12,009 nucleotides of DNA, taken from NCBI GenBank assembly GCA_002420015.1, contig DIHF01000051.1, positions 1-12,009 of the forward strand, written 5' to 3'. Every line of letters starts with the position of its first letter. The first letter of the stretch is position 1. Source of the DNA: Micavibrio sp. UBA5703 (lineage in GTDB: Bacteria; Pseudomonadota; Alphaproteobacteria; Micavibrionales; Micavibrionaceae). Shown here piece by piece: positions 5,414 to 11,419 of the stretch. The notes beneath the pieces were generated by a model that was not told where the DNA came from, did not search any database, and worked only from the letters and a program-made list of their open reading frames with translations. The translations under genes were made by a program, and so were the position numbers.

Positions 5414-6909
5414 TCTTTTTCAGGCGTGGCCGCAGCGCTCTTCAAGCGCAGGGCCACAAAGCGCACATCGCCTTCGCGGTTGATGAGCAGAAGGACGGAG
5501 CTGCGCCCGTTCTTCTCAGCCAGATCAATGATCTCTTTGGCCTTTTGCGGGTCGGTCACGCCCTGCTGGTTGATTTCAACGATGACATCGCCCTCAAGCA
5601 GGCCTTTTTTGGCGGCCTCAGACAGATGCGTGACGGAGGTAATAACAACGCCGTTCACGTCCCGGCCGATGTTGTAGTCCTGACGCAGGGTGTCGGTCAT
5701 GGTGCTGAGCTTGACGCCTGCGTTCGTAACTTCAACACCTTCAGAGGTAGAGTCGGGGCCGGTGGCGAGGAGGCCGTCTTTTTCGGCTTCTTCAAGTTCG
5801 CCGATAACGACCTTGGTTTTCTTTTCCTTGCCGTCGCGCCAGTACACGACATCGGCTTTGGTATCGATCGCGGTTTCGGCCACGGCGCGTGGCAGCGTGC
5901 GCATTTCATTAATTTCCTTGCCGTTGAATTGAATGATGACATCGCCCGCCTTGATGCCGGCCTTATCGGCTGGACCGTCCGGCGTGACGCTGGCGATCAG
6001 TGCACCTTTGGTGTTGCCGATACCGAGGCTTTCGGCGATTTCATCGGTGACGGTCTGGATGCGAACGCCGAGCCAGCCGCGCCGTGTGCGGCCAAATTCG
6101 AGGATCTGGTCGATGACGGGTTTGGCGAGATCGGATGGAATGGCAAAGCCGATGCCGACCGAGCCGCCGGAGGGCGAGAAAATCGCCGTGTTGATACCGA
6201 TGACGTTGCCGTTAAGGTCGAACATCGGGCCGCCGGAATTGCCCCGGTTGATCGAGGCATCCGTCTGGAGGTAGTCGTCATAGGGGCCGGAATTGATATC
6301 GCGTTTGCGGGCCGAAATGATCCCGGCCGTTACCGTGCCGCCAAGGCCGAAGGGGTTTCCGATCGCCACGACCCAGTCGCCGACGCGCAGATGTTCGCTG
6401 GGGCCGAAGTGAACGGCGGTTAGTTTCTTATCGGTTGTTATCTTCAAAACAGCGAGGTCTGTTTTTTCGTCGCGCCCGACGACTTCCGCCGGAACGGATT
6501 CATCGTCGTGCAGGATAACGCGGATTTCGTCGGCATCTTTGATGACGTGATTGTTGGTTACGACATAACCTTTTTCGGCATCAATGATAAAGCCGGAGCC
6601 GAGAGAAGCGGCAGGTTCTATCGGCATGCCGCCGCCGCGCTTCTCCATGAATTCTTCAAAAAAATCTTCGAAGGGCGAGCCATCGGGGAATTGCGGCATT
6701 TCAGGAAAATCCTGCGGCGCTTCGAGCTTTTGCGTTGAGGAAATGTTCACCACCGCCGGCAGCAGCGTTTCAACCATATCGGCGAAGCTTCCCGTGGGCG
6801 GGATGGCAGCAGGCGCACTCGTCACAGGGGCCTGCTGTTCAGCGCGCAAAACCGCTGGTAACAGAGCAAGACAAAAAACGAAGGCAACAGATACAAGTGC
6901 TATGCGCAT
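5410..6909 (-). CDS. degP: Periplasmic DegP/DegQ-type serine protease (HtrA, Do family)
   Basis: A periplasmic protease and chaperone that degrades or holds misfolded envelope proteins. With the start at 6909 it has 499 residues. Layout: signal peptide (1-23, hydrophobic core VSVAFVFCLALLPAV, likely cut after LRA); acidic Phe/Glu loop like the LA loop (about 68-92); trypsin-like domain with the triad His121 (TNNHV), Asp151 (KTDLAV) and Ser225 (NRGNSGGP); PDZ1 (about 278-365, GWLGVRIQ); and PDZ2 (about 400-490). All catalytic residues are present. An in-frame ATG 7 codons upstream (6930) is possible, but TAAGGA lies 8-13 bases before the ATG at 6909 and none precedes 6930, so I chose 6909. It sits 39 bp after the DUF2065 gene and overlaps miaA by 4 nt. 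Its link with hflKC, regulators of the FtsH protease, makes a protein-quality-control operon. DegQ or MucD naming is equally possible. Confidence 0.95.
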   Translation of the reverse strand: MRIALVSVAFVFCLALLPAVLRAEQQAPVTSAPAAIPPTGSFADMVETLLPAVVNISSTQKLEAPQDFPEMPQFPDGSPFEDFFEEFMEKRGGGMPIEPAASLGSGFIIDAEKGYVVTNNHVIKDADEIRVILHDDESVPAEVVGRDEKTDLAVLKITTDKKLTAVHFGPSEHLRVGDWVVAIGNPFGLGGTVTAGIISARKRDINSGPYDDYLQTDASINRGNSGGPMFDLNGNVIGINTAIFSPSGGSVGIGFAIPSDLAKPVIDQILEFGRTRRGWLGVRIQTVTDEIAESLGIGNTKGALIASVTPDGPADKAGIKAGDVIIQFNGKEINEMRTLPRAVAETAIDTKADVVYWRDGKEKKTKVVIGELEEAEKDGLLATGPDSTSEGVEVTNAGVKLSTMTDTLRQDYNIGRDVNGVVITSVTHLSEAAKKGLLEGDVIVEINQQGVTDPQKAKEIIDLAEKNGRSSVLLLINREGDVRFVALRLKSAAATPEKE

Positions 6910-6948
6910 GCGACATATCCTTATAAGCATGTGGAAACGGATCGTAAG

Positions 6949-7149
6949 TTACCAAGCCTGCAACATCCAGACAAGGCCAAAGCCTGATACGGTCATAACA
7001 AGGCCAAACATGCGCAGTTTTTCGGACGGCATCTCTATGGCCAGCGCCATCATCCTGCGCACGCTGTCCGGGAACAGCGTATATATAAGACCTTCGATGA
7101 CAAAGACAAGAGCCACAGCGGTCAGGATATATAGGGTAAATCCGTTCAT
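6949..7149 (-). CDS. DUF2065 small membrane protein (YjeT-like)
   Basis: A 66-residue protein with two hydrophobic segments: about residues 4-25 (TLYILTAVALVFVIEGLIY) and 47-64 (MFGLVMTVSGFGLVWML). They are joined by a short loop with a charged, helical stretch (PDSVRRMMALAIEMPSEKLR). This two-helix pattern with the FPDSVRRMM-type loop matches DUF2065, whose E. coli member YjeT is likewise encoded just after hflC. Function is unknown; membership of the HflKC complex is a guess from context alone. The ATG at 7149 has TAGG about 9 bases upstream. It lies 44 bp after hflC and 39 bp before degP, on the same strand. Confidence 0.85.
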   Translation of the reverse strand: MNGFTLYILTAVALVFVIEGLIYTLFPDSVRRMMALAIEMPSEKLRMFGLVMTVSGFGLVWMLQAW

Positions 7150-7162
7150 AATATTTTACCTA

Positions 7163-7179
7163 TACACATGACTTGTGTA
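7163..7179. repeat. Small palindrome between hflC and the DUF2065 gene
   Basis: TACACA (7163-7168), 5 nt, TGTGTA (7174-7179) form an exact 6-bp inverted repeat in the 44-bp gap. There is no T-run. It could be a processing or mRNA-stability hairpin within the operon, or chance. Confidence 0.25.
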
Positions 7180-7193
7180 GCAATGACAGGTTC

Positions 7194-8168
7194 TTAATCT
7201 GTGCTGCTTTGCCGGGGCTCAAAATATTTGAAGAATGGGCTGTCCGGCGAGAGGATCAGGCGTGTTTCAGGATTGGCCAGCGTCTTTTTATAAGCTTCCA
7301 TTGAGCGGATGAAGGAATAAAATTCCTTATCCTTATTAAAAGCATCGGCATAAATCTTGATGGCCGTCTTGTCGCCTTCGCCGCGCTGGATTTGCGCATC
7401 GCGTTCAGCCTCGGCCAGAATAACCGTGCGCTCTTTTTCGGCGGTCGAGCGGATTCTGAGCGCTTGCTCTTCGCCGCGCGCGCGGGTTTCCGTGGCGCGC
7501 TCCATCAGTTCCGATTTCATGCGCTGCACGGTCGAGGTGCGGAGATCGGCGGTCAGGTCGGCGCGCACAATACGCACGTCTACGATTTCAATGCCCAGAG
7601 CGTCGTTCTGGATATTTTTGTTCACGCGCTCGCGGATATCGTCCATGACTTGCGTGCGCTTGGCGGACAAAAGATCGGGCAGGGTGGTTTTACCAAGCAC
7701 GGTCTTGGTTTCCGCAGAAAGAATATTTTGAATGCGCGAATTGGCATTGTATTTCGTTCCCAGCGTTTTCATGAACTGAAGCGGGTCGGTGATTTTGTAG
7801 CGTGCGAAAGTATCGACGATGATCGGCTCGCCGCTGACGTTTTCGATGGGTGGTGCGGCTTCAACCGGCTGGCCCGGTGCAGTTTCATGCTGCGGCTTTG
7901 GCGCGGCCTTCGCCGAAGAGCCATAAGCGCTGGAGATAACCATCTGCTCGGGCTGCGGGTCGACGGACAGCACGCGGCGGTCGAAATAACGCACGTCCTG
8001 AATGAAGGGAATTTTTGCGTGCAGGCCCGGACCGCGTGGTTCGCCTTTGGGTTGGCCGAGTTGCAGGACGATGGCCTGTTCGGTTTGATCGACAGTAAAA
8101 AACGATTGCGAGGCAACAATAAGCCCAGCCGCCGCAACGCCAAGAATTGTCAAAAGAATCTTGTTCAT
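7194..8168 (-). CDS. hflC: HflC, SPFH-domain membrane protein (FtsH modulator)
   Basis: HflC pairs with HflK in the large inner-membrane complex that surrounds and controls the FtsH protease. Of 324 residues, 4-22 form the N-terminal membrane anchor. The SPFH/band-7 domain follows (about 24-200, with GPGLHAKIPFIQDVRYFDRR and IIVDTFARYKITDP). A charged, Ala/Glu/Arg-rich coiled coil comes next (about 205-280, ATETRARGEEQALRIRSTAE), then a C-terminal tail with PETRLILSPDSPFFKYF. An odd point: residues about 79-113 form an Ala/Pro-rich insertion (KAAPKPQHETAPGQP) between the conserved VDPQ and IIVD parts, where E. coli HflC has only a few residues. The ATG at 8168 overlaps the hflK stop in ATGA, so translation is coupled and the two subunits are probably made in balance. 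Assignment is firm. Confidence 0.96.
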   Translation of the reverse strand: MNKILLTILGVAAAGLIVASQSFFTVDQTEQAIVLQLGQPKGEPRGPGLHAKIPFIQDVRYFDRRVLSVDPQPEQMVISSAYGSSAKAAPKPQHETAPGQPVEAAPPIENVSGEPIIVDTFARYKITDPLQFMKTLGTKYNANSRIQNILSAETKTVLGKTTLPDLLSAKRTQVMDDIRERVNKNIQNDALGIEIVDVRIVRADLTADLRTSTVQRMKSELMERATETRARGEEQALRIRSTAEKERTVILAEAERDAQIQRGEGDKTAIKIYADAFNKDKEFYSFIRSMEAYKKTLANPETRLILSPDSPFFKYFEPRQSSTD

Positions 8169-9319
8169 TGCAGTTCCCCCTTGGCCGTGGGCGCGCCCGA
8201 AGCCGGTTTCAATTCATTGAGGGGGAGATAAGGCACAACCCCTTGGCTTTTTTCACCGCCCAGAATGATTTTCTGCGCGTTGCCGAGCACGCTTTCCATG
8301 GTTTCGATGAAGATACGTTCTTTGGTGACATCCTTGCCGCTTAAGTAAGCCTCATACACCGCGTTGAAACGCTCGGCGTCCCCTTGCGCCTTGGCGACCT
8401 GCGATTGCTTGTAGGCCTGTGCCTCCTGCATCATCTTGATGGCCTGACCGCGTGCCTTGGGTGTGATGTCGTTGCGGTATTGCTTGGCGCGGTTCTGAAC
8501 GTCTTCGGCATCCTGCTTGGCGGACTGGACGTCCTGGAAGGCGTTTTGTACGTCGGGGTGGACTTCGGCCTTTTCAACGAGAACCTGCGTGATGTTCACG
8601 CCGGAATGATATTCGTCGAGATTTTGCTGGATGATTTCCTTGGTGCGGTCGGCAACGGCGGAACGCTCCGAGGTGATGATGGGGAACATGTCCGTCTGGC
8701 CGACAACCTCGCGGATGGCGCTTTCAGCGACTTTCTTTATGGTGTTTTCCTGATCCTCGATTTCAAACACGAATTGCTCGGCGGATTTGATGTTCCACTG
8801 AATAACGAGGAAAAGGTCTACGATATTGCGGTCCGCCGTCAGCATCAGGCTTTCCTCGGGGATGTCCTGTTTCTGCGACACACCGCCGCCGCGCGCTTCG
8901 CGCTCCATGAAGCCGACATTCATGCGGCGGATTGCATTGACGTTCACCTTGGTAACTTTTTCGATTGGTGCAGGCAGGCGATAGCCAAGCCCCTCGGTTG
9001 TCTGTGTGCGCGACCAGGCGCCGAAACGCTGGACTACCGCGTGTTCGCCGGGGGTGACAATATAAAACCCGCTGGCCAGCCACAGGGCCAGTACGGCGAA
9101 AATGATAAGCGCGGTGGTTTTGCCGGTCCCCATATCGCCGGGCATGACATCGCGGAAATTCTGCTGGGCGCGGCGCAAAAGCTCCTCAAGATCGGGCGGT
9201 TGCTGCCCGCCGCCGTTACTGGAACCGCCGCCGCGATTATGGCCCCACGGCCCGCGCTGGCCGTCGTCATTGCCGGGTGCGCCCCAAGGGTTTTTCTTTG
9301 GTTTGTCGTCCTGGCCCAT
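8165..9319 (-). CDS. hflK: HflK, SPFH-domain membrane protein (FtsH modulator)
   Basis: The partner of HflC in the FtsH-regulating complex. With this start it has 384 residues. The N-terminus (1-45) is Gly/Pro/Asn-rich with two PWG motifs (NPWGAPG, GPWGHNRGG), as is typical of HflK. A membrane segment follows at about 69-88 (TALIIFAVLALWLASGFYIV). The SPFH domain (about 88-260) includes the FGAWSRTQTTEGLGYRLPAP pattern and the NIVDLFLVIQW core. A Gln/Ala/Lys-rich coiled coil (255-325) and a short tail ending VVPYLPLNEL complete it. The open frame extends 29 codons upstream, but ATG 9319 has GGA 6-8 bases before it and begins at the family's usual N-terminus (MGQDDKPKKNPWG). It overlaps hflC by 4 nt and is the first gene of its operon, divergent from mrp across 89 bp. 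GDMGTGKTT just before the membrane helix mimics a Walker A motif, but no ATPase domain follows. Confidence 0.96.
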   Translation of the reverse strand: MGQDDKPKKNPWGAPGNDDGQRGPWGHNRGGGSSNGGGQQPPDLEELLRRAQQNFRDVMPGDMGTGKTTALIIFAVLALWLASGFYIVTPGEHAVVQRFGAWSRTQTTEGLGYRLPAPIEKVTKVNVNAIRRMNVGFMEREARGGGVSQKQDIPEESLMLTADRNIVDLFLVIQWNIKSAEQFVFEIEDQENTIKKVAESAIREVVGQTDMFPIITSERSAVADRTKEIIQQNLDEYHSGVNITQVLVEKAEVHPDVQNAFQDVQSAKQDAEDVQNRAKQYRNDITPKARGQAIKMMQEAQAYKQSQVAKAQGDAERFNAVYEAYLSGKDVTKERIFIETMESVLGNAQKIILGGEKSQGVVPYLPLNELKPASGAPTAKGELQ

Positions 9320-9337
9320 GATTTTCCAAATTGCCTT

Positions 9338-9366
9338 TTGCAGTTGATTCCGAAAGGAACTATAAC
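9338..9366 (+). promoter_or_regulatory. Candidate sigma70-like promoter for mrp
   Basis: TTGCAG (9338-9343, 3 of 6 consensus), a 17-bp spacer, TATAAC (9361-9366, 5 of 6). Transcription would start near 9373, about 36 bases before the mrp ATG. It lies in the 89-bp gap shared with the divergent hflK gene. I could not find an equally good promoter in the - direction within the gap. Confidence 0.4.
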
Positions 9367-9408
9367 AATATTCATTCCTTACAAGAAAGCAAGGATCGCA
9401 GGGCATTT

Positions 9409-10476
9409 ATGCAGACTTTGACACAGGACAAAATTCTGGAAACGCTGGGACGCGTACGCGACCCCGAAAGCGGCGGTGACATCGTCAGCCGCCGGATGGT
9501 TTCCGGTGTGCAGGTGAACGAGCGCGGCGAGGTGCTTTTTCTGATCGAGGTCGACCCGCAGCGCGGTCCGAAAATGGAGCCGCTCCGGCAAGAGGCCGAG
9601 CGCGTCGTGCGCGCCATTCCGGGGGTAACAAAGGTTACGGCGGTTTTGACGGCGCAGAAGAAAAACACAATGGTTAACGATCCGCATGGCATGGATAAAA
9701 ATCCAAAACTTGATTTGCCGGTGCGGCATATTGTTGTTGTTGCTTCGGGAAAGGGGGGTGTCGGGAAATCGACTGTGGCAGCGAATTTAGCCATTTCTTT
9801 AGCTAAAAATGGCCAAAAAGTAGGGCTGCTTGATGCCGATATTTACGGTCCCTCGCAGCCGAAACTTTTCGGAGTCGAAGGACAAAAGCCGGAACAGGTC
9901 GAGGGAAAAATAATCCCTCTCACCGCACATGGCGTACGGATTATGTCCATAGGATTTATGGTCGAAAACGAAGCGCCGCTCATCTGGCGCGGGCCGATGG
10001 TCCAGACGGCGATTTACCAGATGCTGCGTGACGTGGAATGGGGGACTGAACAAGAGAAGCTTGATGTACTTGTCGTCGATATGCCGCCCGGCACGGGCGA
10101 TGCGCAGTTGACGCTGGCGCAGAAAGTTCCGGCCAGCGGCGCGGTGATCGTTTCCACGCCGCAGGATATCGCGCTTATTGATGCGCGCAAGGCGGTGGCG
10201 ATGTTTAAAAAAGTTAACGTCCCGATCCTTGGCATTATCGAGAATATGAGTACGCATGTTTGCTCGAATTGCGGGCATGAGGAACATATTTTCGGGCATG
10301 GCGGGGCAAGGCTGGAGGCAGAAAGGCTGGGCGTGCCATTCCTCGGCGAAATTCCGTTAAGGGCTGATATCAGGGAAAAATCGGATGCGGGACGGCCTGC
10401 CGCCGGGTCGTATTTCAGCGACATTGCAAAGATTGTCATTTCGAGCGTTAGCGAGAAATCTCATAACATGGCGTGA
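9409..10476 (+). CDS. mrp: Mrp/ApbC-type Fe-S cluster carrier ATPase
   Basis: A P-loop ATPase of the Mrp/NBP35 family that binds a [4Fe-4S] cluster and delivers it to apo-proteins. Of 355 residues, about 1-82 form the DUF59 (MIP18-like) domain (LGRVRDPESGGDIVSRRMV), followed by a short linker. The ATPase domain has the deviant Walker A SGKGGVGKS (113-121), LLDADIYGPSQPKLFG (140-155), DMPPGTGDAQLTL (224-236) and the cluster-binding CSNC (Cys285, Cys288). The ATG at 9409 has AGGG about 5 bases upstream, so I prefer it to the in-frame ATG at 9331. An odd point: the last 14 or so residues (IVISSVSEKSHNMA) and the stop codon are encoded by a palindromic repeat (10433-10510). The original C-terminus probably ended nearby and was rewritten by the repeat. 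It converges on folA, 39 bp away. Confidence 0.96.
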   Translation: MQTLTQDKILETLGRVRDPESGGDIVSRRMVSGVQVNERGEVLFLIEVDPQRGPKMEPLRQEAERVVRAIPGVTKVTAVLTAQKKNTMVNDPHGMDKNPKLDLPVRHIVVVASGKGGVGKSTVAANLAISLAKNGQKVGLLDADIYGPSQPKLFGVEGQKPEQVEGKIIPLTAHGVRIMSIGFMVENEAPLIWRGPMVQTAIYQMLRDVEWGTEQEKLDVLVVDMPPGTGDAQLTLAQKVPASGAVIVSTPQDIALIDARKAVAMFKKVNVPILGIIENMSTHVCSNCGHEEHIFGHGGARLEAERLGVPFLGEIPLRADIREKSDAGRPAAGSYFSDIAKIVISSVSEKSHNMA

Positions 10477-10510
10477 GATTCCTCCATGCTGCGCATGTTC
10501 GGAATGACAA
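10433..10510. repeat. Palindromic repeat, copy 2, forming the 3' end of mrp
   Basis: The left arm (10433-10463) begins TTGTCATTTCGAGCG and ends GAGAAATCTCA. The right arm (10474-10510) begins TGAGATTCCTCC and ends TTCGGAATGACAA. They are imperfect reverse complements with a 10-nt loop. It is the same family as 4291-4368. The mrp frame runs through the left arm and loop, and its TGA is the first three bases of the right arm. It also occupies nearly the whole space between the convergent genes mrp and folA, where as RNA it could act as a hairpin for both, although no T-run follows. Confidence 0.8.
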
Positions 10511-10515
10511 ATTCA

Positions 10516-11013
10516 CTATTTCTTCTCTAAAGTAAAAAACGTATAGGCCGGGTCGCCATCGCGGCGGTCTTCGGAGATGACGGCCCAGTCATTCCAGTCG
10601 AAATCGGGGAATTTGGTGTCGCCCTCGTAATCGCGGTGGATGAGCGTGATATACAGCCGGTCGATGATCGGCATGGTCTGCCTGTAAATCTCCCCGCCGC
10701 CGATAATAAAGACTTCGTCTTTGCCATCCTGTTGCGCCAGTTCTTTTCCTTTGGCCAGGGCTTCATCCAGCGATTTTGCCCCGATAGCTTCGGGGTGGTC
10801 GTAGCCGTTTCGGCTAATCACAATATGCGTGCGGCCCTTCAATACACCGGGCAGAGATTCAAACGTCTTGCGGCCCATGATCATCGGATGGTTCATGGTT
10901 GTTTTCTTGAAAAACTGGAAATCCTCGGGGATATGCCAGGGGATTTGATCCTTGTTCCCGATCACCCGGTTTTGCGCCATTGCCGCGATAGATGAGAGTT
11001 TAATTTCGCTCAT
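10516..11013 (-). CDS. folA: Dihydrofolate reductase
   Basis: Reduces dihydrofolate to tetrahydrofolate with NADPH, recycling the dihydrofolate made by ThyA. The 165 residues match the usual bacterial length. Motifs: SSIAAMAQNRVIGNKDQIPW (7-26); Asp31 in HIPEDFQFFK, equivalent to the substrate-binding Asp27 of E. coli; the NADPH site MIMGRKTFESLP (44-55); VISRN (65-69); and IIGGGEIYRQ (103-112). The open frame continues 58 codons upstream, but that extension reads antisense through the folB-like gene and is not DHFR-like; the ATG at 11013 begins the standard N-terminus. No Shine-Dalgarno sequence is visible, and only 19 bp separate this ATG from that of the folB-like gene, so the mRNA may be leaderless. 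It points the same way as thyA, but the folB-like gene on the opposite strand lies between them. Confidence 0.96.
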   Translation of the reverse strand: MSEIKLSSIAAMAQNRVIGNKDQIPWHIPEDFQFFKKTTMNHPMIMGRKTFESLPGVLKGRTHIVISRNGYDHPEAIGAKSLDEALAKGKELAQQDGKDEVFIIGGGEIYRQTMPIIDRLYITLIHRDYEGDTKFPDFDWNDWAVISEDRRDGDPAYTFFTLEKK

Positions 11014-11019
11014 GATTTC

Positions 11020-11025
11020 TATATA
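11020..11025. promoter_or_regulatory. Palindromic TATATA between folA and folB start codons (possible shared -10)
   Basis: The 19-bp gap between the divergent start codons holds TATATA, which reads the same on both strands and is a 5-of-6 match to TATAAT. A start about 7 bases past it would fall at or next to the folA ATG (11013) in one direction and the folB ATG (11033) in the other, giving leaderless mRNAs. I see no good -35 on either side, so this is tentative. Confidence 0.35.
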
Positions 11026-11032
11026 AGACAGG

Positions 11033-11419
11033 ATGATGGAAAAAGACAGCCACGTTAAGCTTGTTTTGAAGGATATGCGGGTCAATCTGCGTATCGGGCT
11101 GTTGGCCGGGGAAAAGGCCGCGTCGCAACCGGTTGTGGTGAATGCGGTTTTGTACGCAGAAGCCGCCGGGTACCTTAAAAGCATCACGCCCGAAAGTATT
11201 ATTGATTATGCGGTTATGTTCGAAACCGTCCGAGACTGGCAGAGCCGGGAGCATACGGAGTTGATCGAAACCTATATCAACGAATTTCTGGATGTGGCTT
11301 TTAAAGACCCGCGCATCGAAGCCTGCCGCGTGTCGATCCTCAAGGCCGAAATCTGCGAGGAGGCCGAAGGCGCGGGCGTTGAGGTTTTTATGCGCCGGGA
11401 GGATTGGGAAAAACCCTAA
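11033..11419 (+). CDS. folB: FolB-family protein, probable dihydroneopterin aldolase
   Basis: FolB proteins cleave (or epimerise) dihydroneopterin in folate synthesis. The 128 residues match the family length of about 120. The pattern fits end to end: VKLVLKDMRVNLRIGLLAGE (8-27), IIDYAVMFETV (56-66), HTELIETYINEF (74-85), VSILKAEI (100-107) and GAGVEVFMRRE (113-123). By my alignment with S. aureus FolB, the substrate Glu22 corresponds to Glu27, the catalytic Lys100 to Lys104, and Glu74 to Glu79. However, the active-site Tyr54 position appears to be Met and the YHG before the first loop is RIG, so substrate or mode may differ (for example a FolX-like activity). The start is ATG 11033 or 11036; an AGG lies immediately before the first, too close for normal use. 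Its stop overlaps the thyA stop by 4 nt, tail to tail. Family membership is good; the exact reaction is uncertain. Confidence 0.82.
   Translation: MMEKDSHVKLVLKDMRVNLRIGLLAGEKAASQPVVVNAVLYAEAAGYLKSITPESIIDYAVMFETVRDWQSREHTELIETYINEFLDVAFKDPRIEACRVSILKAEICEEAEGAGVEVFMRREDWEKP

Noticed and set aside
8501..9140. GDMGTGKTT in HflK resembling a Walker A nucleotide-binding motif
   Set aside because: It lies directly before the membrane helix in a low-complexity linker, with no Walker B or ATPase fold following; most likely chance.
9320..9406. A 29-codon upstream extension of HflK (start at 9406)
   Set aside because: It would run across the divergent promoter gap and ahead of the typical HflK N-terminus; ATG 9319 has a ribosome site and fits the family.
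8384..9421. Long antisense frames opposite hflK (345 codons), and similarly opposite hflC, degP and ilvB
   Set aside because: They mirror the codon bias of genuine conserved genes on the other strand and show no recognisable family features.
11014..11187. A 58-codon upstream extension of folA
   Set aside because: It is antisense to the folB-like coding region and does not resemble dihydrofolate reductase.
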